Assembly: GCA_025355995.1 (NCBI GenBank)
Contig: JANXYQ010000015.1
Span: 1 to 51,654 of the forward strand
DNA length: 51,654 nt
From: Spirochaetaceae bacterium
GTDB lineage: Bacteria > Spirochaetota > Spirochaetia > Treponematales > Rectinemataceae
Direction: 5' to 3'
Below are positions 1 through 8,200 of this stretch, piece by piece. The position numbers and the translations under genes are program-made. Under the pieces are notes generated by a model that did not search any database, was not told where the DNA came from, and worked only from the letters and a program-made list of their open reading frames with translations. Position 1 is the first letter of the stretch, and every line of letters starts with the position of its first letter.

Positions 1-909
1 TCCATCACGATCATTCGGGACGGCAAAGTGATTGAGACCCTCGACAACGGGACGAGGAAGGTCGACCAGGACCGCATAGTCAAGAGCATGGTCGGCCGCG
101 AGATCGTGGACCGCTTCCCGAAGCGCGAGTCCAGGATCGGCGAGGAAGTGTTCAGGGTCGAGGACTGGAGCGTCTTCCATCCCCAGTACGAGGACCGCCG
201 GGTTATCAACAACGTGTCGCTCAACCTGCGCCGTGGCGAGGTCATCGGCCTCGCGGGGCTCATGGGCGCGGGCCGCACGGAGCTCGCGATGAGCCTGTTC
301 GGCCGTTCCTACGGGAAGGGGCACACGGGCAAGATCTTCAAGGACGGGGTCGAGCTGCACCTGCATTCCGTGAGCGAGTCGATCGCCCACGGCCTGGCGT
401 ACCTCACCGAGGACCGCAAGAACTACGGCCTCGTCCTCATCGAGGACATCAAGTCCAACACCTCCCTCGCGAGCCTGCGGAAGGTGAGCAACGGGCAGGT
501 GATCAACCGCGGCCTGGAGAACCAGGCGGCCACCGACATGCAGCAGCAGATGAGGATCCGCTGCACCGGGATCGACCAGGTGGTGGAGAGCCTCTCGGGA
601 GGGAACCAGCAGAAGGTCGTCCTCTCCAAGTGGATCCTGGCAGAGCCGGACATATTGATACTGGACGAGCCGACGCGGGGCATAGACGTCGGCGCCAAGT
701 ACGAGATCTACACGATTATCAATCGCCTCGCATCCGAGGGAAAATCGATTATAATGATCTCCTCCGAAATGCCGGAGCTCCTCGGCATGTGCGACAGGAT
801 CTACGTCGTGACCGAGGGCGAGATATCCGGGGAGCTCGATCGCGAGCACGCTACCCAGGAGAGCATCATGGGCTGCATAATGAACCACAAGCGAGGAGCT
901 AAGGTATGA
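1..909 (+). CDS. Monosaccharide ABC transporter ATP-binding protein, C-terminal part (GguA/MglA-like)
   Basis: This is the 3' part of a double-domain sugar ABC ATPase of the GguA/XylG/MglA type; its start lies before the window. The frame is open from base 1 and reads SITIIRDGKVIETLD, the usual end of the first ATPase domain. The second domain follows, with a family-typical degenerate Walker A (GLAGLMGAGRTE, about 250-285), the signature LSGGNQQKV (about 592-618) and Walker B ILILDEPTRGIDVG (about 650-690). It would energise uptake of xylose, galactose or a similar monosaccharide from the cytoplasmic face. The stop overlaps the permease start (ATGA, 906-909), so the two are translationally coupled. 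The substrate cannot be read from the sequence. Confidence 0.93.
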   Translation, partial: SITIIRDGKVIETLDNGTRKVDQDRIVKSMVGREIVDRFPKRESRIGEEVFRVEDWSVFHPQYEDRRVINNVSLNLRRGEVIGLAGLMGAGRTELAMSLFGRSYGKGHTGKIFKDGVELHLHSVSESIAHGLAYLTEDRKNYGLVLIEDIKSNTSLASLRKVSNGQVINRGLENQAATDMQQQMRIRCTGIDQVVESLSGGNQQKVVLSKWILAEPDILILDEPTRGIDVGAKYEIYTIINRLASEGKSIIMISSEMPELLGMCDRIYVVTEGEISGELDREHATQESIMGCIMNHKRGAKV

Positions 910-2078
910 GCACGATCGGCCGACTCTTCAAGAACAATATTCGCCAATACGGCATGGTGATCGCCCTCGCCTTCATTATGGGGTTGTTCCAGATCACGAC
1001 CCAGGGAATCATGTTCAAGCCGATGAACATCACCAACCTGGTTCTGCAGAACAGCTACGTCATGGTGCTGGCGATCGGCATGCTCCTGGTCATCGTCACC
1101 GGCGGCATCGACCTCTCGGTCGGCTCCGTCGCGGCCTTCGTCGGCGCGGTCTCCGCGGTGTTCATGGTCGACTACGGCCTCCCCGTCCTCCCCACGATGA
1201 TCATCGCCCTCCTCATCGGCGCGGCGGTCGGCGCCTTCCACGGCTACTTCATCGCCTTCCTGCGCATCCCCGCCTTCATCGTCACCCTGGCCGGCATGCT
1301 CATCTTCCGCGGCTTCACGATGGCCATGCTCCAGGGCCAGACCAAGGCGCCCTTCGAGAAGTCCTTCCAGGCCCTGGCGGCCGGCTACCTGCCCCTGATG
1401 GACCTCCGCTGGGGCAAGCTGAACGTCATCGCCCTCGCCGCGGGCGTGCTGGCCTCCATCGTCCTCGCTATCGTGATCCTGCTCTCGCGCCGGACCAAGA
1501 TGAAGTACCACTTCGAGGTGATGCCCCTCTGGCTCGACATCGCGAAGATCGTCGTCATCATGGCGGGCATCAACTTCCTCACCTACGAATTCGCCGGCTA
1601 CAACGGTCTCCCCATCATCCTCATCATTCTGGTGGCCCTAATCCTCATCTACACCTTCATCACCCAGCGCACGATCGCGGGCCGCCACATCTACGCCCTG
1701 GGCGGCAACGAGAAGGCGGCGAGGCTCTCGGGCGTCAAGACCAACCGGGTCATGTTCTGGGTCTACGTGAACATGGGCGTGCTCGCGGCCGTCGCGGGCC
1801 TCATCGTCGCGGGCCGGCTCAACGCCGCCACTCCCAAGGCCGGGACGGGCTTCGAGCTCGACGCGATCGGCGCCTGCTTCATCGGCGGCGCCTCGACATC
1901 GGGCGGGATCGGCACCGTGATCGGGACCATCGTCGGAGGCTTCGTGATGGCCGTCCTCAACAACGGCATGTCTATCATGGGCGTCAGCGTCGATTGGCAG
2001 CAGTCGATAAAGGGCTTCGTCCTCCTCGCCGCCGTCTGGTTCGACATCTACACGAAGTCCAGGTCGCAGTCGCGGTAG
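906..2078 (+). CDS. gguB: Monosaccharide ABC transporter permease (GguB/XylH-like)
   Basis: A 390-residue membrane permease of the BPD_transp_2 family that moves monosaccharides through the inner membrane together with the ATPase encoded just upstream. It has about ten hydrophobic segments and the family motifs VTGGIDLSVGSVAAF (residues about 62-77) and IGACFIGGASTSGGIGTV (about 318-336). The longer central region around residues 155-235, with an extra hydrophobic stretch, fits the GguB/MmsB 'multiple monosaccharide' subgroup better than RbsC. The start overlaps the ATPase stop by 4 bp. The cognate binding protein would be expected before the window. An intrinsic terminator follows the gene. 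Confidence 0.9.
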   Translation: MSTIGRLFKNNIRQYGMVIALAFIMGLFQITTQGIMFKPMNITNLVLQNSYVMVLAIGMLLVIVTGGIDLSVGSVAAFVGAVSAVFMVDYGLPVLPTMIIALLIGAAVGAFHGYFIAFLRIPAFIVTLAGMLIFRGFTMAMLQGQTKAPFEKSFQALAAGYLPLMDLRWGKLNVIALAAGVLASIVLAIVILLSRRTKMKYHFEVMPLWLDIAKIVVIMAGINFLTYEFAGYNGLPIILIILVALILIYTFITQRTIAGRHIYALGGNEKAARLSGVKTNRVMFWVYVNMGVLAAVAGLIVAGRLNAATPKAGTGFELDAIGACFIGGASTSGGIGTVIGTIVGGFVMAVLNNGMSIMGVSVDWQQSIKGFVLLAAVWFDIYTKSRSQSR

Positions 2079-2104
2079 GCTTCCGCGCCAGCGAACGGCA
2101 TCGA

Positions 2105-2147
2105 AGCGTCCGGAGCGTCCGCGTGACCCACCGGGCGCTTTTTTTTT
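2105..2147 (+). terminator. Intrinsic terminator after the sugar transporter operon
   Basis: An inverted repeat, AGCGTCCGG at 2105-2113 and CCGGGCGCT at 2131-2139, forms a 9-bp stem with one G-U pair and a 17-nt loop. It leads straight into a run of nine T (2139-2147). It stands 27 bp after the permease stop and before the separate chemoreceptor gene, so it closes the transporter operon. Confidence 0.85.
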
Positions 2148-2214
2148 GCGGGCGCCGCGCATGGCGGGCCCGGGAAACTTCGATTAGCATTAATACCGCT
2201 CGAGGGAGGCGTCG

Positions 2215-4035
2215 ATGGCTGGACTGAGGATGTCGCTTCGCGTGAGGCTACTGTCCGGATTCCTCGGAGTCGCCGCCATCGGCTTGGCCGGCAACGGGAT
2301 CGGCCTCGCGGGGCTGCTGAGCACCGGCGCCATCGCGTCCGGGCAATATCAACGCGTCACGCTGCCCGCGGCTAGCCTCATGAAGGTGTCTAGCGCTTTC
2401 CAGCGGATGGCCACGGGCATTCGCGACGTCATCATCGCGGACAACGATTCGGATCTAGGCAGGGCGGCGTCCTACCTCGACGCCCAGAAGGGCGACATGG
2501 AAAGCGCCATGGCCGAATACCTCGGCGGGGCCATCACGGCCAACGACAAAACGCATTTCACGGATTTCCAGGCCAAGCTCGGCATCTATACCCGGAGCAT
2601 CGATTCGCTCGCGGCTAAGGTCCAGGAGGGCGACAAAACCGGCGCCGGCACCACGCTCAAGGTCCTTCGGGGCCAGGCCGTGGGCCTGCAGACGATCATC
2701 GACGGGCTCAACGACGGCATAGGAACCATGGCGGCCTCAGGGGCCAAGATCGCCGCCTCGCGGGTGGGGGGAGCCACCGCGAGCTTCCTCGCCTTCGCTG
2801 TCGCGAGCCTGGCCCTGTCTATAGCGTTCGGCCTCTTCATGTCGCGCTCCATCAGCGCCCCGATCCGCGCGATGGTCGCGCTCGCCGGCGCCATCGCGGA
2901 AGGCGACCTGACGGGAGAGCTCGACCGGAAGGTCCTGGAGAGGGGCGACGAGGTCGGGGGCCTGGCCTCTGCGATCGCCTCGATGAAGGAAGGCATCCTC
3001 GGCAATATCGGGCAGATCAAGACGGTGACGGCCAGCCTCGGCGCGATGGGCGAGGCGCTCGGGCGCAACGCGGTCGCCGCCTCGGGCGCGGCCGCCGAGA
3101 TCGCGTCGAGCGTCTCCTCGGTCAAGGAGAAGGTGCAAGACCAGGGTTCCGGCGTGACGGAGACCTCGGCGACGATCGAGCAGATACTGAAGAGCATCGG
3201 GGGGCTCGACGCCCAAATCGAGGACCAGGTCGAGAGCGTCGGCCGGTCGTCGGCGGCGGTCGAGCAGATGGTCGCGAACATACGCGCGGTCACGGGGAAC
3301 GTGGAGCTGCTGGGGGCCTCGTTCACCGAGCTCTCGAGCGCCTCCGAGGCGGGCAAGGGCATGATCGAGGACATGAGCTCGCGTATCTCCTCCATCGCCA
3401 GCCAGTCGGAGAAGCTGGACGAGGCCAACGGGGTGGTGAGCAACATCGCGACCCAGACCAACCTGCTCGCGATGAACGCGGCGATCGAGGCGGCCCACGC
3501 GGGCCAGTTCGGCAAGGGCTTCGCCGTCGTGGCCGACGAGATCCGCAAGCTCGCCGAGATAGCGGCCGAGCAGTCGAAGGAGATCTCCGCGGACATAGGC
3601 GGCATCAAGCAGACCATCCAATCGATGGTCCCCTCCTCCGAGGAGACCTCGAGGTCCTTCGCCGAGATCTTGCGCCTCATCGGCGCCCTAGGCTCCATGG
3701 AGGCCGAGATAAAGCGGGCCATGAGGGAGCAGAGCGAGGGCTCGCGAGAGGTCCTCGAGGCCATAGAGAGGATCAACTCCGTCACCGCGAGCGTGCGTCG
3801 AGGCTCGGCGGAGATCCGGGAAGGGAGCTCCGCCATAGCCGTCGAGATGCGGGACCTGCTCGAAGGCTCGGTGGCGCTCGGTTCGGCGATGGAGCGCATC
3901 GAGCGCGTCGCGGCGGGCGTGGAGGGCGTCTCCGAGGACATGCGCTCCATCTCCGGGGAGGCGAGCGGCCAGGTCCGCGCCCTCGTCGAACGCTTGGATT
4001 GCTATACGATCCCCGAGGCCTGCGTCGAGCGCTAG
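2215..4035 (+). CDS. Methyl-accepting chemotaxis protein
   Basis: A 606-residue transmembrane chemoreceptor. TM1 is at about residues 12-36, followed by a periplasmic sensor region of about 150 residues, probably a four-helix bundle. TM2 is at about 184-208, a HAMP domain at about 209-262, and a long coiled-coil signalling domain completes the protein. The signalling tip is well conserved: [20 protein letters not shown] (residues 411-430) followed by [14 protein letters not shown]. It would control CheA and flagellar rotation. I see no C-terminal CheR-binding pentapeptide. The ATG is preceded by GAGGGAGG. It is transcribed alone, between a terminator and a convergent operon. The ligand is unknown. 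Confidence 0.95.
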   Translation: MAGLRMSLRVRLLSGFLGVAAIGLAGNGIGLAGLLSTGAIASGQYQRVTLPAASLMKVSSAFQRMATGIRDVIIADNDSDLGRAASYLDAQKGDMESAMAEYLGGAITANDKTHFTDFQAKLGIYTRSIDSLAAKVQEGDKTGAGTTLKVLRGQAVGLQTIIDGLNDGIGTMAASGAKIAASRVGGATASFLAFAVASLALSIAFGLFMSRSISAPIRAMVALAGAIAEGDLTGELDRKVLERGDEVGGLASAIASMKEGILGNIGQIKTVTASLGAMGEALGRNAVAASGAAAEIASSVSSVKEKVQDQGSGVTETSATIEQILKSIGGLDAQIEDQVESVGRSSAAVEQMVANIRAVTGNVELLGASFTELSSASEAGKGMIEDMSSRISSIASQSEKLDEANGVVSNIATQTNLLAMNAAIEAAHAGQFGKGFAVVADEIRKLAEIAAEQSKEISADIGGIKQTIQSMVPSSEETSRSFAEILRLIGALGSMEAEIKRAMREQSEGSREVLEAIERINSVTASVRRGSAEIREGSSAIAVEMRDLLEGSVALGSAMERIERVAAGVEGVSEDMRSISGEASGQVRALVERLDCYTIPEACVER

Positions 4036-4049
4036 GCGCCTCATTTTAT

Positions 4050-4110
4050 GCGGTTTCGCCACAAATAATTATACGAAACCGCTGGTAAGGCTCGCTTCGC
4101 GAGCCTTACC
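4050..4110. terminator. Two adjacent hairpins between convergent genes
   Basis: The first inverted repeat is GCGGTTTCG (4050-4058) with CGAAACCGC (4074-4082) around an AT-rich loop. The second is GGTAAGGCTCGC (4084-4095) with GCGAGCCTTACC (4099-4110), a 12-bp stem with a 3-nt loop. The TAA stop of the minus-strand response regulator (4106-4108) lies inside the second stem. There is no clear T-run on either side, so this is probably a bidirectional, non-canonical end for both converging genes. Confidence 0.6.
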
Positions 4111-5449
4111 GAAGGCCCAGCTCCTTGATCTTCCGCGAGAGGTTGTTCGGCAGCAGCCCGAGGAGCTCGGCCGCGCGCGCCACTGAGCCGTCGGCCTCGG
4201 CCAGCGCCGTCGCCACGTAGGCACGCTCGAAGTCGTCCTTGGCTTCGGCGAGGCTCTTCGCCACCGCGGCCGGGGGGCGGGGGACGGCGGCCCTCGGGCC
4301 CAAATCCAAGCCCGATAAGTAGGACGCGTCGATCCGGGAGCCCTGCGGAGCGAGCCATAGGGCGCGCTCGAGGAAGGCCCGCAGCTCCCGGACGTTGCCC
4401 GGCCAGGGCCTGACCTCGAGGTAATCGAGGGCGCCCTCGCCGAGCTCCGGGGCGAGCGCGCCCATCTGCGCGCGCATGGGGGCCGAGAGGAAGGCCGCGA
4501 GGCCGCGTATTTCCCCGCGCCGGTCGGCGAGGGGGGGGAGGGCGACCTGGGCCTGCGCGAGGCGCCAAAACAGGTCTTCCCGGAAGCGCCCGCCCGAGAT
4601 CTCCTCCCGGAGGTCCCGGTTCGTCGCGGTGACGATGCGAGCGTCGGCGCGGTGGGACGACTCGGCCCCGACGCTCTGTATCTCCCCCGTCTCGACGGCA
4701 CGGAGCAGCGAAGCTTGCAGGGCGAGGCTGGTCTCCCCGACCTCGTCGAGGAAGAGGGTGCCGCCCGACGCCGCCTCGAAATAGCCCTTCCTGTCGGAGC
4801 TCGCCCCCGTGAAGGCCCCCTTGCGCGAGCCGAAGAAGGCGCTCTCCGCGAGCTCATCGGGGACGGCCGCGCAATTGACCGCGACGAAGGGACCCTGGGC
4901 CCTCGGGGAGCAAAGGTGGATCCACCGCGCGACGAGCTCCTTGCCCGAACCGGTCGGCCCGGACACGAGAATCGACAGCGGCGACGCGGCCGCCCTCCGC
5001 GCGGATTCGAAGGCCTCGGCCAGGGCGGAGCCCTCCTCGACGTAGACGTGCTCGGATAGCCAGGCCTCGCGCAGCGCGTCGAGCCTGCGCAGGGTCTCGG
5101 ACTCGCGCTCGAGGTTGCGGAGGATGGCTACCAGGCGATCGGTGTCCAGCGGCTTCTCCAGGAAGTCGTAGGCTCCCCTGCGCACGGCGGCGACCGCGTC
5201 CTTCACGCTGCCCTTCCCGGACATCATGATGAGCGGCGCCGAGTCGCGGCGCTCGGTCCCGAGGAGGTCGGCGCCGTTCTCGGTCCCGAGGTAGACGTCC
5301 ACGAGGAGGGCCCCGAAGTTCCCGCTTTCCATGGCCGCCCGGGCAGCCGCGAGGTCCCCAACGCCCAGGGCCTCGTGGCCCGAGAGCCCGAGGAAGGTCA
5401 CGATGCCCTTGCGGACGTTCTCCTCGTCGTCGACTACGAGCACTCTCAT
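4106..5449 (-). CDS. Sigma54-dependent response regulator (NtrX/NtrC-like)
   Basis: A 447-residue transcription activator. The receiver domain (residues 1-120) has the acidic pair DDE at 7-9 and phospho-acceptor D51. An AAA+ domain follows, with Walker A GPTGSGKE (164-171), an intact sigma54-contacting GAFTGA loop (211-216) and Walker B GGTLFLDEV. A Fis-type helix-turn-helix at the C-terminus (GSVARAAELLGLLPNNLSRK) would bind enhancer DNA. It should be phosphorylated by the kinase encoded just upstream, whose stop overlaps this start (ATGA, 5446-5449). I chose the ATG at 5449 because the receiver begins right there; the same frame stays open much further upstream, but only as a shadow of the kinase gene. 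The operon has its own sigma54-type promoter near 8012-8027, suggesting autoregulation. Confidence 0.93.
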   Translation of the reverse strand: MRVLVVDDEENVRKGIVTFLGLSGHEALGVGDLAAARAAMESGNFGALLVDVYLGTENGADLLGTERRDSAPLIMMSGKGSVKDAVAAVRRGAYDFLEKPLDTDRLVAILRNLERESETLRRLDALREAWLSEHVYVEEGSALAEAFESARRAAASPLSILVSGPTGSGKELVARWIHLCSPRAQGPFVAVNCAAVPDELAESAFFGSRKGAFTGASSDRKGYFEAASGGTLFLDEVGETSLALQASLLRAVETGEIQSVGAESSHRADARIVTATNRDLREEISGGRFREDLFWRLAQAQVALPPLADRRGEIRGLAAFLSAPMRAQMGALAPELGEGALDYLEVRPWPGNVRELRAFLERALWLAPQGSRIDASYLSGLDLGPRAAVPRPPAAVAKSLAEAKDDFERAYVATALAEADGSVARAAELLGLLPNNLSRKIKELGLR

Positions 5450-6711
5450 GAGGCCTCCCCCTTCCCCGCCAGCGCCATCGGTATTCGAACGCGGGCGCCG
5501 AGCCCGCGGGAGTCGCCCTCGCCCGCCGCGAACAGCTCGAGGCTCCCGCCCTGCGAGGCGAGGATCCTGCGCACTAGGACCAGGCCGAGGCCCGTGCCCG
5601 CCTTCTTGGTGCTGACGCGCTCGCGGCCCAGCCTCGGGACGAGGTCGGGATCGATGCCTCGATTCGAGTCGAGGACCAGGACGGTCGCGGTCCCTCCCTC
5701 GGCCTCGACCCTGACTTCGATCGAGACGGGCGAGCCTTCGGTCGACCTGGGGCCTTCGCTCGAGGCCTCGATGGAATTGGCGAAGATGTTCCAGAAGGCC
5801 TGCTCGAGCAGGCCCCTGTCGGCGGCGACCCTTAATCCCGAAGGGTCGCCTGTGACCGAGACGGACTCGGGCGCGATTATCCTGACCGAGGCTCCGGATC
5901 GCTCGGCGCGGCTCGCGAGGGAGGCGAGGAGGGCGAGGAGGTCCGACTCTCCCGAAGCGCCGTAGGCGCCGAGGCCGGCAGGCGCGAGGTCGCGGAAGCG
6001 GTCGATCAGGGCGCGGAGCCTCTCGGCCTCGGCCCTGGCGATCTCCAGACTCTCGCGCGCGAGCTCGATCCGTGGCGAGCGTGGCTCGCCGAGGGCCAGC
6101 GAGCCGTTTTCCGCGGCGAGGAGGACGGCGGCGAGTGGGTTCTTGAGCTGGTGGGCGAGGAAGGAGGCGACCTCCCTCCAGCCCTCGAGCCGCGCGGCCT
6201 CCGCGAGCCTCGACTCCTGCTCGTCGGCCAGGTCGAGGAGCTCGTTCAGCGCGCTCGCCACGGCGTCGAGCTCGGGATCCGAGGAGCGCTCGAAGCGCCT
6301 CGACCTGTCGCCCTGGGCGACCACCGCCCCGGCCGCGAGCTCGCCGAGGCCCCTGGTGATGACGCGGGAGAGGAGGAAGAAGGCTAGGGCGGCCGCGACG
6401 AGCACGGCCGCGAGTATGGCGGCGACTTCCAGGGCGAGGCGGACCACCGCGTCCTTCCCCATGACGCGCGCCTGGGCGAGCAGGGCGCGAGCCGCGATGA
6501 GGGATTCCGCGGCCTCGTCGAGGCGGAGGGCCGGGTCGGCGCCCGCGTCTATCGCGCGCCTGGCCGCCGCGCCGAGCAGGGCCTCGGCCTCGGCCGGAAC
6601 GCGCCGCGCCGAGTCGAGCCCCACCGCCTCGTAGATCGCGGCGACGCCGACGGCCATCACGGCCAGCCCGATGCAGGCGAAGAGCAGGGCGAAGCGGGCC
6701 CTCGTGCGCAT
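5446..6711 (-). CDS. Membrane sensor histidine kinase (NtrY-like)
   Basis: A 421-residue sensor kinase. TM1 is at about residues 7-27, followed by a short external segment of about 65 residues, TM2 at about 92-115, a HAMP-like linker, and the H-box EVASFLAHQLKNPLAA with phospho-acceptor H187, similar to NtrY kinases. The ATPase domain has an N-box (WNIFANSIEAS, about 307-317) and a GTGLGL box (372-377). The G1 box reads DSNRGID (348-354) where DxGxG is usual, so its first glycine is replaced. It lies between a DUF4390-like gene, which abuts its start, and the sigma54 regulator it probably phosphorylates. Gene order DUF4390-kinase-regulator is also known for ntrYX in proteobacteria. The signal sensed is unknown. 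Confidence 0.9.
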   Translation of the reverse strand: MRTRARFALLFACIGLAVMAVGVAAIYEAVGLDSARRVPAEAEALLGAAARRAIDAGADPALRLDEAAESLIAARALLAQARVMGKDAVVRLALEVAAILAAVLVAAALAFFLLSRVITRGLGELAAGAVVAQGDRSRRFERSSDPELDAVASALNELLDLADEQESRLAEAARLEGWREVASFLAHQLKNPLAAVLLAAENGSLALGEPRSPRIELARESLEIARAEAERLRALIDRFRDLAPAGLGAYGASGESDLLALLASLASRAERSGASVRIIAPESVSVTGDPSGLRVAADRGLLEQAFWNIFANSIEASSEGPRSTEGSPVSIEVRVEAEGGTATVLVLDSNRGIDPDLVPRLGRERVSTKKAGTGLGLVLVRRILASQGGSLELFAAGEGDSRGLGARVRIPMALAGKGEAS

Positions 6712-7248
6712 CTATCGCCCGCCGCCTGGGCCGCGGCCATAGGCGAGCACGGCGCGGGGCTGGTAGTAGTTCCAGAGGACGGGCGCGTCGTGCCACAGCC
6801 CCCGCGCGTCGACGATCCCTATCTCCGCGCGAACGACGATCCGCGCGCCCTCCTGCGCCTCCTCGGCGCGGCAGAGCGCGAGGCCGGACAGCTCCGACGC
6901 GAGGGTCCTCGCGGCCTGCGGGTCGACGAGGGCGGCCGTCTTGCCGCCGTCGAAGGCCACTCCGTACTTGCCCGTGCGCAGGTCGTACCAGAGCGCGCGG
7001 GTCTCGTCGGCGCCCAGCTCGCGCCCGCCCGAGGCCTCTATCCGGGCGGCGTAGCGGATCGCGACCCGGGTGCCCGCCTCGACGAGCTCGCGGGCGCCCG
7101 GGGCGAAGGCGTTGTCCACGCGCGCGCTCACTACCAGCTGCCCTCCCTCGAGGGAGGCCGCGGCGACGAGGCTCGGGTCCGCCTGGCCCGAGGCGAGGCC
7201 CAAGCCTATGCCGATCGCGAGGAAGAGCCTGCGCAAGGCGTCGCCCAC
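6712..7248 (-). CDS. DUF4390-like exported protein
   Basis: A 178-residue protein with a hydrophobic N-terminus (LRRLFLAIGIGLGLASGQA), probably a signal peptide, so likely exported. The rest is consistent with the DUF4390 family: a beta-rich core with RALWYDLRTGKYGVAFDGGK and a later RAEIGIVDARGLW. Members of that family sit immediately upstream of ntrY-type kinases and have no established function; a periplasmic input to the kinase is an inference. It starts with GTG at 7246-7248, since no in-frame ATG precedes the signal peptide. Its stop directly abuts the kinase start. The family call rests on pattern and context, not on a profile search. Confidence 0.7.
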   Translation of the reverse strand: MGDALRRLFLAIGIGLGLASGQADPSLVAAASLEGGQLVVSARVDNAFAPGARELVEAGTRVAIRYAARIEASGGRELGADETRALWYDLRTGKYGVAFDGGKTAALVDPQAARTLASELSGLALCRAEEAQEGARIVVRAEIGIVDARGLWHDAPVLWNYYQPRAVLAYGRGPGGGR

Positions 7249-7260
7249 GGCCGATGGTCC

Positions 7261-7977
7261 TTATTGGTTGCCCGAGGCGTAGAGGGCGTCGCGCGTGGAG
7301 AGGTAGCGCTGGTAGAGCCGCTCCTCGGGCGTCCTCGTGAAGAGCGACGTGATGCTCCCCGCCATGCCCCAGCTCGAGCCTTGCAGGGAGTTGAGGAGGC
7401 CGTCGCTCCAGGTCCTGCCCTGCGCGGAATTGATCCCCGCCGTGATGCCGCAGGCGATGATCGGGACGAGGAGGCCGGAGACGAAGGACGTTATGCGACG
7501 CTCCTTGCCTCGGTCCGCCTGGTAGCGGAGCACGGAGGCGGCCATGGCCTCCTGGACCTCCGAATCCCTCTCCTCGAAGACGTCCGCGTATATCGCGCGA
7601 TAGTCCTTGATCGGGACCGAGGAGACGATCGATCCCGAGAGGATCAGGGCGGCGCCCGTGATCCCGAAGCCCAGGGCGAGGTTCTGCTTGAGCTCCGGAT
7701 CCAGGGGATCGCCGGTGACGTTGCGCGATATCGCGTCGCCTCCGAACCAGGAGAGGGCGGAGCCCGCGAGCGAGACGGCCCCGCCGCTGTAGAGGACGGT
7801 CTCGGCTATCGTCTTGCCTCGCCGGGCCTCGGTCATGTAGTTGTCCGCCCACGTCGAGAAGAGGCGATAGGCGATCTGCGGCTTGCCGTCGGAAAACTTG
7901 ATGGCGGGCAGGCTCTGGCTGAAAGCCATCGCCGAAGATAGGCAGGCGATGACGAGGACAGGTACTATTCTGCGCAT
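7261..7977 (-). CDS. Hypothetical exported membrane protein, first gene of the sigma54 operon
   Basis: A 238-residue protein of unknown function. It has a signal peptide (MRRIVPVLVIACLSSAMAFS) and then at least three hydrophobic, glycine/serine-rich segments (about residues 65-80, 105-125 and 165-185) separated by charged stretches, so it is probably membrane-bound with an exported part. I placed the start at 7977 because GGAGG (7984-7988) lies 6 bases before that ATG and the signal peptide begins there; the frame runs further up to 8028 without a better site. It is followed after 12 bp by the DUF4390-like gene, so it probably belongs to the same signalling unit. Confidence 0.75.
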   Translation of the reverse strand: MRRIVPVLVIACLSSAMAFSQSLPAIKFSDGKPQIAYRLFSTWADNYMTEARRGKTIAETVLYSGGAVSLAGSALSWFGGDAISRNVTGDPLDPELKQNLALGFGITGAALILSGSIVSSVPIKDYRAIYADVFEERDSEVQEAMAASVLRYQADRGKERRITSFVSGLLVPIIACGITAGINSAQGRTWSDGLLNSLQGSSWGMAGSITSLFTRTPEERLYQRYLSTRDALYASGNQ

Positions 7978-8011
7978 AGGAAACCTCCAAAGGATTGTCT
8001 GCCCTCTATTA

Positions 8012-8027
8012 AGCAAGTCCCATGCCA
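8012..8027 (-). promoter_or_regulatory. Sigma54 (RpoN) promoter of the NtrYX-like operon
   Basis: On the minus strand the site reads TGGCATGGGACTTGCT. The consensus is TGGCACG-N4-TTGCW. The -24 GG and -12 GC are exactly 10 bases apart, and 10 of the 11 conserved positions match. A start near 8001 would leave a leader of about 24 nt that contains the GGAGG of the gene at 7977. The operon encodes a GAFTGA-type sigma54 activator, which supports the call. Confidence 0.75.
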
Positions 8028-8092
8028 CTCCAGGAAAAATTAAGCTGAAAAAATAAAGTCCGGTACAGTATAGGAATAGCTGACCATGCAGA

Positions 8093-8120
8093 TTTCACGG
8101 ACGGAATCGGCGGCTATCAT
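8093..8120 (+). promoter_or_regulatory. Possible luxS promoter
   Basis: TTTCAC (8093-8098) and TATCAT (8115-8120) are spaced by 16 bp. This is a modest sigma70-like match whose -10 overlaps the first CTATC element of the dyad cluster, so a protein bound there could block it. No stronger promoter is visible before luxS. Confidence 0.35.
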
Positions 8121-8171
8121 TTTAGATAGTTCTATCGTCTATGATAGTAGCACGACTACCAGGTACTATCA
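8114..8171. promoter_or_regulatory. Cluster of GATAG/CTATC dyads between the sigma54 operon and luxS
   Basis: Five CTATC or GATAG elements lie at 8114, 8125, 8132, 8143 and 8166. They form overlapping inverted repeats: CTATCAT/ATGATAG (8114-8120, 8141-8147), GATAG-TT-CTATC (8125-8136) and TGATAGTA/TACTATCA (8142-8149, 8164-8171). They lie 30-87 bp before the luxS start and about 90-160 bp upstream of the sigma54 promoter. They could be operator sites for luxS, enhancer sites for the sigma54 activator, or an RNA switch in the luxS leader. Confidence 0.5.
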
Positions 8172-8200
8172 ATTTTGATATGGTCAAAGGCGGAGGGCAT

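Noticed and set aside
5450-7990. A very long open frame on the minus strand continuous with the response regulator
   Set aside because: It is a high-GC shadow of the kinase and DUF4390-like genes in another frame; its translation is Arg/Gly/Pro-rich without motifs, and the receiver domain begins at 5449.
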